64,000 bases of DNA from Variovorax sp. Root473 (GTDB lineage: Bacteria > Pseudomonadota > Gammaproteobacteria > Burkholderiales > Burkholderiaceae_C), in the NCBI RefSeq assembly GCF_001426505.1, contig NZ_LMEV01000018.1, forward strand, positions 18,802-82,801, written 5' to 3'. The translations under genes and the position numbers were made by a program. Shown here piece after piece: positions 8,517-17,093 of this stretch (positions within the stretch are counted from its first letter, which is position 1; each line of letters starts with the position of its first letter). The notes below the pieces were generated by a model, which had not been told where the DNA came from, searched no databases, and saw nothing but the letters and a program-made list of their open reading frames with translations.

Positions 8517-8572
8517 CGGGTCGTGGCGACTCCTATGATTCGCCGCATTGCTTCCTCGACCCAGGAATTGAG

Positions 8573-9385
8573 ATGACGGCACCTGATGGCGCTCTGGCGC
8601 CCCCCGCACCTGCGCCCTTGTCGGGCGAGCGCCCCGAATGGCAGCGCTGGGCCCTCGTGGTCGCGGTGCACCTGGCGGGCATCGCGCTGTGGGAGCTGGC
8701 GGTGCGGATCTTCGCGATCCAGCCCTTCATCCTGCCGGCGCCCTCAAAGGTGCTGGCCACGCTGGCCAACCCCAACTACAGCTGGCTCAAGAACACCGGC
8801 GTCACCGCGCTCGAAGTGTTCGGCGGCTACGCGCTGGGCCTGGTGCTCGGCATTCTTTGCGCGCTGCTCTTCATCACCAGCAAGCGGCTGATGCTGCTGG
8901 TGTTCCCGCTGCTGGTCACGCTCAACATGATTCCGAAGGTGGCGATGGGGCCGCTGGTGATCGTGTGGTTCAGCTACGGCATCGGGCCGAACATCCTCAT
9001 CACCTTCAGCCTGTGCTTCTTCCCGATCCTGCTGACCACCATCCGCGGGCTCAACGAAACCGAGCCCGAGCTGCTCGACCTCGTGCGCGCGCTCAAGGGT
9101 TCGCGCTGGCAGCTGTTTCGCTACATCCAGCTGCCGGGCTCGCTGCCGTACGTGTTCTCGGGCATGAAGGTCGCCACCATCCTCGCCGTGGCGGGCGCGG
9201 TGGTGGGCGAGTTCATCGCCTCGGAACGAGGCCTGGGCTATCTGATGATCCAGGTCCAGGCCTCGCTGGACACGCCCGCGGTCTTCATGGCCGTGCTGCT
9301 CATCACGGGCCTGGGCGTGCTGCTCTATCTGCTGGTGCTTCTGCTGGAGCGCCTCTTCATCACCCAGGACGCAAGAATCCAATGA
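8573..9385 (+). CDS. ABC transporter permease (SsuC/ThiX-like)
   Basis: Inner-membrane permease of 270 residues with about six helices. The EAA loop that contacts the ATPase is seen near residue 180 (ELLDLVRALKGSRWQLFRYIQLP, Gly in the expected place). The start at 8573 is chosen because AGGA lies seven bases upstream and because an alternative at 8507 would run through the putative operator. The stop overlaps the next gene by ATGA. It pairs with the binding protein at 6696 and the ATPase at 12349. The family imports sulfonates, pyrimidines, nitrate and similar anions; this substrate cannot be named. Confidence 0.88.
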   Translation: MTAPDGALAPPAPAPLSGERPEWQRWALVVAVHLAGIALWELAVRIFAIQPFILPAPSKVLATLANPNYSWLKNTGVTALEVFGGYALGLVLGILCALLFITSKRLMLLVFPLLVTLNMIPKVAMGPLVIVWFSYGIGPNILITFSLCFFPILLTTIRGLNETEPELLDLVRALKGSRWQLFRYIQLPGSLPYVFSGMKVATILAVAGAVVGEFIASERGLGYLMIQVQASLDTPAVFMAVLLITGLGVLLYLLVLLLERLFITQDARIQ

Positions 9386-10431
9386 CCTCCACGCCTGTCC
9401 TCGACGACCTGCCCTTTCCCGAACGCTTCGAGAGCGAAGGCGCGCTTGAAGGCTACCTGGCCACGCCCTCGCGCGACCTCGTGCGCGACATGGCCCGCCT
9501 CGACGGCGACCTGATGATCCTGGGCGTGGGCGGCAAGATGGGCCCCACGCTGGCCCGCCTCGCCAAGAACGCCATGCCCGGTCGCCGCGTGATCGCCGTC
9601 GCCCGCTTCAGCGAAGCCGGCGTGCGCGAAGCGCTCGAAGCGCACGGTATCGAGACCATCGCCTGCGACCTGCTCGACCGCGCCGCCATCGCCGCGCTGC
9701 CGCCCTGTGCCAACGTGGTCTTCATGGCCGGGCGCAAGTTCGGCGCCGACGCGGACAACCCACTGACCTGGGCCATGAACGCGCACGTGCCGGCGCTGGT
9801 GGCCGAGCACTTCCATGCCTCGCGCATCGTCGCCTTCTCGACCGCCTGCGTGTACCCCTTCGTGCCCGTGACCAGCCAGGGCGCAAGCGAGAGCGACGCG
9901 CCCAACCCGCCCGGCGAATACGCCAACTCGTGCGTGGGCCGCGAACGCATGTTCGAGTACTTCTCGCAGCGCCACGGCACGCCCGGGCGCCTGTTCCGCC
10001 TGAGCTACGCCATCGACCTGCGCTACGGCGTGCTGGCCGACGTGGCGCTCAAGGTGTGGCGCGGCGAGCCGGTCGACGTGACCATGGGCCACGTCAACGT
10101 GATCTGGCAGGGCGACGCGAACGCACAGGCGCTGCGCTGCCTCGCGGCGGCCACCGTGCCGACGTCCCCCCTCAACGTGAGCGGACCCGAGACCACGTCG
10201 ATCCGCTGGCTCGCCGAAGAGTTCGCGCGCCAGTTCGACAAGCCGGTGACGATCACCGGGCAAGAAGCGCCGACCGCGTGGCTCATGAACACCGGCGAGG
10301 CCGAGCGGCTGTTCGGCTACCCGCGCGTGCCGCTCGCGCAGCAGATCCGTTGGGTGGCTGACTGGATCTCGCGCGAGCAGCGCCAATACGGCAAGCCGAC
10401 CAAGTTCGAATCGCGCGACGGCAAGTACTGA
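9382..10431 (+). CDS. SDR-like NAD(P)-binding protein lacking the catalytic Lys
   Basis: Protein of 349 residues with an extended short-chain dehydrogenase/epimerase fold. The dinucleotide motif is GVGGKMG (residues 48-54), and FSTACVYPF near 152-160 corresponds to the usual SSxxVYG strand with the catalytic Ser/Thr. At the place of the YxxxK dyad it has Tyr180-Ala-Asn-Ser-Cys184, so the lysine is replaced by cysteine. It may therefore be a dehydratase, an isomerase or a non-catalytic binder rather than a normal dehydrogenase. It is translationally coupled to the permease (ATGA) and followed ten bases later by the GNAT gene. The substrate is unknown; the conserved neighbourhood points to breakdown of an imported compound. 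Confidence 0.72.
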   Translation: MTSTPVLDDLPFPERFESEGALEGYLATPSRDLVRDMARLDGDLMILGVGGKMGPTLARLAKNAMPGRRVIAVARFSEAGVREALEAHGIETIACDLLDRAAIAALPPCANVVFMAGRKFGADADNPLTWAMNAHVPALVAEHFHASRIVAFSTACVYPFVPVTSQGASESDAPNPPGEYANSCVGRERMFEYFSQRHGTPGRLFRLSYAIDLRYGVLADVALKVWRGEPVDVTMGHVNVIWQGDANAQALRCLAAATVPTSPLNVSGPETTSIRWLAEEFARQFDKPVTITGQEAPTAWLMNTGEAERLFGYPRVPLAQQIRWVADWISREQRQYGKPTKFESRDGKY

Positions 10432-10441
10432 GCCCACGACC

Positions 10442-11272
10442 ATGCACGCCGTCGAAGCCCTGTCGTCGATCACGCCCGGCATCGCCCCGATGCTCGACGC
10501 GCTGGTCGTCGCGAGCGGCTGGAACCAGACCGCGCACGACTGGCGGTTGTTCGAGCGGCTCGGCACGGTGCATGGAGTGCGCGACGGTGAGGGCCGGCTC
10601 ATCGCCAGCGGCGCGGTGCTGCCAATGGGGAGCGTGGCCTGGATCAGCATGATCCTCGTGGCGCCCGAGGTGCGCGGACAGGGCCTGGGCCGCGCGGTGT
10701 TCGCGCGCTGCCTCGACACGGTGAAGACCGCCCGCCTCGTCGCGATGCTCGACGCCACGCCCGCGGGCGAGCCGCTTTACGCGAGCTTCGGCTTCACGCC
10801 GCTGTGGCGGCTCACGCGCTGGCAGCGCGAAGCCGCACCGGCCACCGCATCGCTCGCCACCGACAAGCCCGCCCTCGACAACCTCGCCGCGCTCGACGCG
10901 CAGGCGCTGGGTTTCGCGCGCCCCGCCGTGCTCGCCGACCTGCTCGGCCGCGACGACAGCCGCTGCGTGCGCAATGGCCTGGGCTTCGGTCTCGTGCGTG
11001 CGGGTCGCACTGCGCATCACATCGGCCCGCTGCTGTCGTCCGACGAAGCCGTCGCCGCCGCGTTGCTGACACAAGCTGCGCGTGGCGTCGACGGCCGCAT
11101 CTACATCGACGTGCCCGACGACCGCAAGGCCATGACCGCCGCGCTGCGCGCCGCCGGCTTCACGCCCCAACGCAGCTTCGCACGCATGGCGCTGGCCACG
11201 CGCGAGGGCGCGCAGCCGCCTACCGGACACCCCGCCTTCATCCACGCCATCGCCGGCCCCGAGTTCGCCTGA
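10442..11272 (+). CDS. GNAT-family N-acetyltransferase with an apparent second GNAT-like half
   Basis: Protein of 276 residues. The N-terminal half (about 1-130) has the acetyl-CoA pyrophosphate-binding motif VAPEVRGQGLGRAVF near residues 78-92 and the YASFGF motif that ends the GNAT core. The C-terminal half (about 150-270) repeats the later part of the fold (IYIDVPDD followed by LRAAGFTPQRSFARM), resembling the second domain of two-domain GNAT proteins. It sits in the middle of the TetR-controlled operon, so it probably acetylates an intermediate or a toxic side product of that pathway. The substrate cannot be read from sequence. Confidence 0.8.
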   Translation: MHAVEALSSITPGIAPMLDALVVASGWNQTAHDWRLFERLGTVHGVRDGEGRLIASGAVLPMGSVAWISMILVAPEVRGQGLGRAVFARCLDTVKTARLVAMLDATPAGEPLYASFGFTPLWRLTRWQREAAPATASLATDKPALDNLAALDAQALGFARPAVLADLLGRDDSRCVRNGLGFGLVRAGRTAHHIGPLLSSDEAVAAALLTQAARGVDGRIYIDVPDDRKAMTAALRAAGFTPQRSFARMALATREGAQPPTGHPAFIHAIAGPEFA

Positions 11273-11284
11273 GGACCTTCGCCC

Positions 11285-12352
11285 ATGCCACTGAACCGCT
11301 CCGACCTTCCCGCCGACGTGCTTGCGTTGCTGTCGCAAGGCACCGTCATCCCCGCGCATCCGCTGGCGCTCGACGCCGACCGCCAGTTCGACCGCCGGCG
11401 CCAGCGCGCGCTGACCCGCTACTACGTCGATGCCGGCGTCGGCGGCCTCGCGGTGGGCGTGCACACCACGCAGTTCGCGATCCGCGAGCGTGGCCTGTAC
11501 GCCACCGTGCTCGAAGCCGCGATGCAGGACCGCCTCGCCTGGAACGATCGCCCGATGGCGATGATCGCCGGCCTGTGCGGCCCGACCGCGCAGGCGCAGG
11601 CCGAGGCGCGCACCGCCGTCTCGCTGGGCTACCACGCGGGACTGCTGAGCCTCGCGGCGCTGGCCGGCTCGTCGGAAGACGCACTCATCGCCCACTGCGA
11701 GGCGGTGGCGCAGGAGATTCCGCTGATCGGTTTCTACCTGCAGACCGTGGTCGGCGGCCCGGTCCTGTCGAGCGACTTCTGGCGCCGCTTCGCGCTCATT
11801 CCGAACGCGCTCGCCATCAAGGTCGCGCCCTTCAACCGCTACCGCAGCATCGACGTGGTGCGCGGGCTGGTCGATGCGCGCGCCGAGGAGCGCGTGTTCC
11901 TCTACACCGGCAACGACGACCACATCGTGCTGGACCTCGCGCTGCCCTTTGCCGCGATGCGCGACGGCGCGCCCGTGCAGGTGCGCTTTCGCGGGGGCCT
12001 GCTGGGCCACTGGTCGGTATGGACCTCGAGTGCCGTGCACCAGCTGCAGCAGATCAAGGCCGAGCTGGCCGCCAACGGTGGCGCGCTGAGCCCCGCCCTG
12101 CTCGCGCTCGATTCGCGCGTGACCGACTGCAACGCCGCCTTCTTCGACGTGGCGAACAACTTCCACGGCTGTATCGCGGGCTGCCACGAGGTGCTGCGGC
12201 GCCAGGGTCTGCTCGAGGGCATCTGGTGCCTCGATCCGGAAGAAGGCCTGGGCCAGGGCCAGTCGGCGGAAATCGACCGCGTCTACCGCCAGCATGGCGA
12301 CCTGGCAGACGACGCGTTCGTGCGCAACAACCTGGCGCGGTGGCTCGCATGA
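11285..12352 (+). CDS. Dihydrodipicolinate synthase/N-acetylneuraminate lyase family protein
   Basis: Class I aldolase-like TIM-barrel protein, 355 residues, somewhat longer than DapA (about 290). GFYLQTVVGGP near residues 149-159 matches the barrel strand carrying the Tyr of this family, and AIKVAPFNRY near 178-187 supplies the expected Schiff-base Lys. The N-terminus has an AGVGGLAVGVHTTQF segment at the position of the substrate-carboxylate motif, but with unusual residues. It is unlikely to be DapA: the context is a catabolic operon with ABC uptake. Probable role is aldol cleavage or dehydration of the imported compound. The stop overlaps the ATPase gene start. Confidence 0.8.
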   Translation: MPLNRSDLPADVLALLSQGTVIPAHPLALDADRQFDRRRQRALTRYYVDAGVGGLAVGVHTTQFAIRERGLYATVLEAAMQDRLAWNDRPMAMIAGLCGPTAQAQAEARTAVSLGYHAGLLSLAALAGSSEDALIAHCEAVAQEIPLIGFYLQTVVGGPVLSSDFWRRFALIPNALAIKVAPFNRYRSIDVVRGLVDARAEERVFLYTGNDDHIVLDLALPFAAMRDGAPVQVRFRGGLLGHWSVWTSSAVHQLQQIKAELAANGGALSPALLALDSRVTDCNAAFFDVANNFHGCIAGCHEVLRRQGLLEGIWCLDPEEGLGQGQSAEIDRVYRQHGDLADDAFVRNNLARWLA

Positions 12353-13140
12353 GCGCCGTGCTCGCACCGCTGCAAGATGCGCCGCTGATCCGCATGCGGC
12401 AGCTGCGCAAGGTCTATCGCAAACGCAACGAAGAGTTCCTCGCCGTCTCCGACGTCACGATGGACGTGCATGCGGGCGACATGATCTCGCTGGTCGGCCC
12501 GTCGGGCTGCGGCAAGTCGACGCTGCTGAAGATCCTGTCGGGCCTGCACGGCCATGACGGCGGCACGCTCGAAATCGGTGGGCCCGGCGGCACGGGTTTC
12601 AACGCGGGTCGCGATGTCGGCATGGTGTTCCAGCAGCCGCTGCTGCTGAAGTGGCGCACCATCCTGGAGAACGTGCTGCTGCCCGCCGACATCCTCGGGC
12701 TGGACCGCCGCGCCGCGAAAGAACGCGCGCACGAGCTGCTCGACATGGTCGGCCTCACCGGTTTCGCCGACAAGCTGCCCTACGAACTCTCGGGCGGCAT
12801 GCAACAGCGCGCAGCCATCGCGCGTGCGCTCATCCACGACCCGAAGCTGGTGCTCATGGACGAGCCCTTCGGTGCGCTCGATGCGCTCACGCGCGAGAAG
12901 ATGAACCTGGAGATGCTGCGCATCTGGGAGCGCAGCCGCAAGACCTTCGTCGTGGTCACGCACAGCATCCAGGAGGCCGTGTTCCTGGGCTCGCACTGCG
13001 CCGTGCTCACGGCGGGTCCGGCGCGCATGGCCGACTTCTTCCGCATCGAGCTGCCCGAGCCGCGCAAGCTGCACGTGAAGACCAGCCCGGCGTTCGGCGA
13101 GTACGTGCGCCGCATCTACGACCTGCTGGGCGTGGACTGA
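12349..13140 (+). CDS. ABC transporter ATP-binding protein (SsuB/TauB-like)
   Basis: ATPase of 263 residues. Walker A GPSGCGKST near residues 50-58, signature LSGGMQQR, Walker B LVLMDEPFGALD, and the switch His in VVVTHSIQEAVFL are all intact. The PFGALDALTREKMN stretch is typical of the nitrate/sulfonate/taurine subgroup. It closes the TetR-controlled operon and should energise the permease at 8573 with the binding protein at 6696. The start overlaps the aldolase gene stop by four bases. Confidence 0.92.
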   Translation: MSAVLAPLQDAPLIRMRQLRKVYRKRNEEFLAVSDVTMDVHAGDMISLVGPSGCGKSTLLKILSGLHGHDGGTLEIGGPGGTGFNAGRDVGMVFQQPLLLKWRTILENVLLPADILGLDRRAAKERAHELLDMVGLTGFADKLPYELSGGMQQRAAIARALIHDPKLVLMDEPFGALDALTREKMNLEMLRIWERSRKTFVVVTHSIQEAVFLGSHCAVLTAGPARMADFFRIELPEPRKLHVKTSPAFGEYVRRIYDLLGVD

Positions 13141-13156
13141 ACGACGCTCGCCCAGT

Positions 13157-14179
13157 TCAGCTCGGCTGCAGCTGCTGGATTTCCTTGGCGCGCGCCACTT
13201 CCATTTCGCGCGGCAGCGTCACCGCGTTTTTCACGGCCAGGATTTCCGCCATCACGCTCACGGCGATCTCCGGCGGCGTCTTGCTGCCGATGAAGATACC
13301 GATGGGTCCGCGCAGGCGCGCGAGCGATTCGGCCGTCTGGTCGAAGTGCTCGATCATGCGGCCGCGCCGCGCGTCGGCGTTGCGGCGCGAGCCGATCGCG
13401 CCCACGTAGAAGGCCTCGCTCTGCAGCGCTTCGAGCAACGCAAGGTCGTCGAGCTTGGGGTCGTGCGTGAGCGCCACCACGCAGCTGCGGCGGTCGGGCC
13501 GGAAGGCCAGCACGGCGTCGTCGGGCATCTCGGTGGTGATCGTCACGCCGGACAGCGTCCACGCGGTGCGGTACTCGGCGCGCGGGTCGCACAGCGTCAC
13601 GGCGAAGCCGCTGAACTTGGCCATGGTGGCAAGGTATTCGGCGAGCTGACCGGCGCCGATCAGCAGCATGCGGTACTCGGGGCCGAAGGTGTTGGTGAGC
13701 TCGGAGTCGTTCACCGTGAGCTCGTCGGGCGCGGTCGCTTCGGCCAGCCGCACCGCGCCGGTGGCCAGCGTCACCGTGCGGCACATGAGCTTGCCGCGCT
13801 CAAGTTCAGCGACCAGGGTGTCGAGCGTGTCGGCGTCGGGCGCGTATTCGAGCAGCAGCTCGAGCGTGCCGCCGCAAGGCAGCCCGAAGCGATGCGCCTC
13901 GTCGGCCGTGATGCCGTACTTGACGAGCGCGGGCGGCGCGCCCAGCGGCACGTCTTCGCCCTTGCCGTGGGCATGGCTGTAGCGCGCGATCAGGTCGTCT
14001 TCGATGCAGCCACCCGAGACCGAGCCGACCACGGCACCGTCTTCGGCCAGCGCCATGATCGAGCCCACGGGCCGCGGCGACGAGCCCCAGGTGCGCACCA
14101 CGGTGGTCAGCAGCGCGCGCTTGCCGGCACGCCGCCAGTCGCGCAGCGTGCGCAGCACCATGACGTCGAGGTTTTCCAT
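13157..14179 (-). CDS. XdhC/CoxI-family molybdenum cofactor maturation protein
   Basis: Protein of 340 residues with the two XdhC halves: an N-terminal domain (TWGSSPRPVGSIMAL, then SVSGGCIEDDL around residues 30-62) and a C-terminal Rossmann-like domain (LLIGAGQLAEYLA near 172-184, and VGAIGSRRNADARR near 275-288). XdhC proteins bind molybdenum cofactor and help load the sulfurated form into xanthine- or CO-dehydrogenase-type enzymes. It is the last gene of the cox-like cluster, 16 bases after coxG. It could be named coxF or coxI after the Oligotropha cluster, but sequence alone does not decide which. Confidence 0.9.
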   Translation of the reverse strand: MENLDVMVLRTLRDWRRAGKRALLTTVVRTWGSSPRPVGSIMALAEDGAVVGSVSGGCIEDDLIARYSHAHGKGEDVPLGAPPALVKYGITADEAHRFGLPCGGTLELLLEYAPDADTLDTLVAELERGKLMCRTVTLATGAVRLAEATAPDELTVNDSELTNTFGPEYRMLLIGAGQLAEYLATMAKFSGFAVTLCDPRAEYRTAWTLSGVTITTEMPDDAVLAFRPDRRSCVVALTHDPKLDDLALLEALQSEAFYVGAIGSRRNADARRGRMIEHFDQTAESLARLRGPIGIFIGSKTPPEIAVSVMAEILAVKNAVTLPREMEVARAKEIQQLQPS

Positions 14180-14195
14180 GACAGGACCTTGTGCG

Positions 14196-14858
14196 TCAGG
14201 CGGCGTCGCCCGGCGTGGCGGCGTCGTCGCCGTCCTTCTTGCCGAAGCCCATCTTCTTCATGAGGCCCGACATCACGCCAGTCTTCTCGGCGGGCGCCTC
14301 GACCGACGCGTCCACGGCCGGTGCGGGCGGCGGGCCGTAGCGGTTTTGCATCTCGGCCTCGAAGCGCTTGAAGAAATCGTCGGCGGTGGACTTGGCCGCG
14401 CCGTCGATCAGGCGCTGGCCGAGCTGGGCGATCTTGCCGCCGACCTGGGCCTGCACGGTGTAGTCGAGTTCGCAGCCGGCCGGCGCCGCAACCGGGTCCG
14501 CCGCCGTGGTTGCGCCGTCAGCAGGTGCGGCATCTGCAACCGCCGTTCCGGCTGCACCGGCCACCGGCTTGAGCGACACGCTCGACGAGCCCTTGGCAAA
14601 CCCCGCCACGCCGCCCTGCCCTTCGAAGGTGAGCTTGTAGCCGTCGGGCGCGACGATGTCCGACAGCATCACCTTGCCGCTGAACTTGGCCGACACGGGG
14701 CCGATCTTCACGGCCAGCGCGACGCTGTAGGTGTTGTCGCCCGTGAGCTCGAACTTGTCGCAGCCGGGAATGCACTTCTTGAGCGTCTCGGGGTCGTTGA
14801 GCGCTTCCCAGGCCTGTTGTTGGGTGACACCGAGGCGGCGATTTCCGAGCATTTCCAT
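14196..14858 (-). CDS. coxG: CoxG-like SRPBCC-fold protein
   Basis: Protein of 220 residues. The first 140 or so form an SRPBCC ligand-binding domain typical of CoxG (LGVTQQQAWEALNDPETLKKCIPGC near residues 9-33). A Pro/Ala-rich linker and a charged C-terminal segment follow. CoxG is present in most CO dehydrogenase-like clusters and is thought to help attach the enzyme to the membrane. The C-terminal tail (VMSGLMKKMGFGKKDGDD) is short and amphipathic, which would suit membrane contact; that is inference. Confidence 0.82.
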   Translation of the reverse strand: MEMLGNRRLGVTQQQAWEALNDPETLKKCIPGCDKFELTGDNTYSVALAVKIGPVSAKFSGKVMLSDIVAPDGYKLTFEGQGGVAGFAKGSSSVSLKPVAGAAGTAVADAAPADGATTAADPVAAPAGCELDYTVQAQVGGKIAQLGQRLIDGAAKSTADDFFKRFEAEMQNRYGPPPAPAVDASVEAPAEKTGVMSGLMKKMGFGKKDGDDAATPGDAA

Positions 14859-14892
14859 GGTGGGTTTCCTTTGTTCTTTCCTGAGTCAGGTC

Positions 14893-16107
14893 CTAGCGGC
14901 TGGCGCGCATCAGCGCGGCCAGGCTGGCGGCCAGCTGTTCCAGTGCATTCAGATTGTGGACCGCCAGCATCGCGTCCGCATGGCGGTGCAGCACGGCGGC
15001 CCCACGCGCCAGAGGGGCGTAGCCCTCGAAGCGCAGCAGCGGGTTGAGCCACAGCAGGCGGCGCGAATGGCGCTGGAGCCATTGCAGCTCGGTCTCGAGC
15101 ACCGCGGGCTCGCCCGTGTCGAGCCCGTCGCTGATCACCAGCACCAGCGTGCGGCGGCCGATGAGCCGGCGCGCGTGCGACTGACGCAGCTCGGCCAGTG
15201 AACCGCCCAGCCGCGTGCCGCCCGCAAAGTCGTCGATGGCCAGGCTCGCGGCCTCCAGCATGGCGTCGGCATCGGCCAGCCGGAAAGCCGGCGTGAGGTC
15301 GGTCAGCCGCGTGCCGAAGGCGAACACGTCGCGCCGGCCAGCGCGCCGCGTGGCGGCATGCAGAAAGGCCAGCAGCAGGCGCGCGTAGCGCTCCATCGAG
15401 CCCGACACGTCGACCAGCACCAGCAGCGGCAAGGGCTGTTCGCGCCGCGCCAGTCGGGGCAGGCGCAGGATCTCACCGCCGGTGCGCGCCGCCTCGTGCA
15501 GCACGCCGGGCCAGTGCATGCGCGCATGCGCGCTGCCTGCATCGCCGGCCGGGCGCAGGCGGCGCGTGGGCAGCCGAGGCACAGGCAGCGTGATATCGCG
15601 CGCCAGCCGTTCGACCAGCCGGTACTCGGCCGCGCCGAGCGCGTTGAAGTCGGCATGCTGCAACCGCTGGCGGTCGCTGGCCGTCATGGCGGCGTCGAAC
15701 TTGATCTCTTCGTCGGGCTTCGCCGGTGCGGCCGGCTTCACGGCATCACGCGGCGGGCTCAGTGCCTCGCGCACGCGCGGGCGACGCTTGGAGGGCTCGG
15801 CCTTGCCTTCGGCGCTGGGCAACATCTGGGCGAGCAGCTTGTTGGCCAGCTCGGGGTCGCGGAACCACGCGTCGAAGAGTTCACGGAACACCAGCCGGTC
15901 TTGCTCGCGACTGACCATCACGGCTTCCATCGCGGCGCCCAGGTCGAGCTTGTCTTCGACGCCGACCAGCGTGGCCGCCTCGGTGGCGAGCGCGATGCGC
16001 ATGGCGTCGGTGCGCACGCCGGCGCGGCGCAGTGCGCGACCGAAGGCGGCGATGTTGCCCGCCAGCTTGCCGCTGCGGACGTCGCCAAGTTGCTGGATGC
16101 CGGCCAT
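14893..16107 (-). CDS. coxE: CoxE-like VWA-domain protein
   Basis: Protein of 404 residues. The von Willebrand A domain occupies about residues 225-390, with the MIDAS metal motif DVSGS at 233-237, preceded by an Arg/Pro-rich linker. CoxE partners the MoxR-type ATPase CoxD; in Oligotropha the pair is needed to assemble the Mo-Cu active site. The gene lies 19 bases after coxD. Intactness of the MIDAS motif suggests a working partner. Confidence 0.88.
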   Translation of the reverse strand: MAGIQQLGDVRSGKLAGNIAAFGRALRRAGVRTDAMRIALATEAATLVGVEDKLDLGAAMEAVMVSREQDRLVFRELFDAWFRDPELANKLLAQMLPSAEGKAEPSKRRPRVREALSPPRDAVKPAAPAKPDEEIKFDAAMTASDRQRLQHADFNALGAAEYRLVERLARDITLPVPRLPTRRLRPAGDAGSAHARMHWPGVLHEAARTGGEILRLPRLARREQPLPLLVLVDVSGSMERYARLLLAFLHAATRRAGRRDVFAFGTRLTDLTPAFRLADADAMLEAASLAIDDFAGGTRLGGSLAELRQSHARRLIGRRTLVLVISDGLDTGEPAVLETELQWLQRHSRRLLWLNPLLRFEGYAPLARGAAVLHRHADAMLAVHNLNALEQLAASLAALMRASR

Positions 16108-16126
16108 GCGTGTGCCTCGGCCTCGC

Positions 16127-17029
16127 TCAGCTCGCGAGCGGTTCCTCGGGCCTCAACAGGTCGCAGGCCAGCTCGTGCGTGAGTGCCGCGACGTCGTCGC
16201 GCTGCTTGAAGAGGATGCCGGCGGTGTCGACGACCACTTCGGGGTCGAGTTCGACGGTGTCGAGCGCGATCAGCGCCCGCGCCCACTCCACGCTTTCGGC
16301 GATGCCGGGCGCGCGCTGGAAGGCATTGACGAACGGCGCCGAGCGCAGCCGCGCCACGAAGGCCGCCACCTGCGCCGAGAGCGTCTCGCCGGCTTGCGGC
16401 ACCTGCGCGCGCACGATGGCCAGCTCGCGCTCGCGCTCGGGGTAGTCGAGCCAGTGATAAAGGCAGCGTCGCTTCACGGCGTCGTTCAACTCGCGCGTGC
16501 GGTTGCTGGTGAGCAGCGTCACCGGCGGCACCACGGCGCGCACGGTGCCCAGCTCGGGAATGCTGACCTGGTACTCACCGAGGTACTCGAGCAGGAAGGC
16601 TTCGAAGGGCTCGTCGGCGCGGTCGACCTCGTCGATCAGCAGCACGGCACCGGGTGCGGGCGTCTGCAGCGCCTGCAGCAGCGGGCGGCGGATCAGGTAG
16701 TGCGGCTGGTAGACCTCGGCCTCCACGTCGCGTGCCGCTCCGGTGGCTTCGGCCGCGCGCATGTGCAGCAGCTGCGCGGCGTAGTTCCATTCGTAGAGCG
16801 CCTCGCGCTGCTCCATGCCGTCGTAGCACTGCAGGCGCAGCAGCTCGCGGTTCAGGGCCGTCGACAGCGCCTTGGCCAGCTCGGTCTTGCCGACACCGGG
16901 CTCGCCTTCGAGCAGCAGCGGACGCTGCAGCTTGAGCGCGAGGAACACTGCAGTGGCCAGGCGGCGGTCGGCAAAGTAGCCGGCCTGCCGCAAGCCGTCG
17001 GAAAGGGCGTCGATGGTCGGGAAGATCAT
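16127..17029 (-). CDS. coxD: CoxD-like MoxR-type AAA+ ATPase
   Basis: AAA+ protein of 300 residues. Walker A GEPGVGKT at residues 42-49, Walker B LLIDEVDRAD near 133-142, and sensor LLTSNRTREL near 172-181 are intact. The ATG at 17029 is chosen over an upstream TTG. It forms the chaperone pair with CoxE and is required in known systems for sulfuration and copper insertion at the Mo site; in form II clusters its exact job is less clear. Order coxS-L-M-D-E-G is the common one in Burkholderiales. Confidence 0.9.
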   Translation of the reverse strand: MIFPTIDALSDGLRQAGYFADRRLATAVFLALKLQRPLLLEGEPGVGKTELAKALSTALNRELLRLQCYDGMEQREALYEWNYAAQLLHMRAAEATGAARDVEAEVYQPHYLIRRPLLQALQTPAPGAVLLIDEVDRADEPFEAFLLEYLGEYQVSIPELGTVRAVVPPVTLLTSNRTRELNDAVKRRCLYHWLDYPERERELAIVRAQVPQAGETLSAQVAAFVARLRSAPFVNAFQRAPGIAESVEWARALIALDTVELDPEVVVDTAGILFKQRDDVAALTHELACDLLRPEEPLAS

Positions 17030-17093
17030 GGGCAAGCGTAGCGGAAGACGCGAGGCTGTCGCGCCTTCCGGTGGGCGACGGCGCCTGGCTGCT

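Noticed and set aside
8507..8572. A GTG start for the permease at 8507.
   Set aside because: It overlaps the putative TetR operator; the ATG at 8573 has AGGA at proper spacing.
10283..12367. A 694-residue minus-strand frame opposite the GNAT and aldolase genes.
   Set aside because: Low-complexity translation with no family features, and the plus-strand genes show clear domains.
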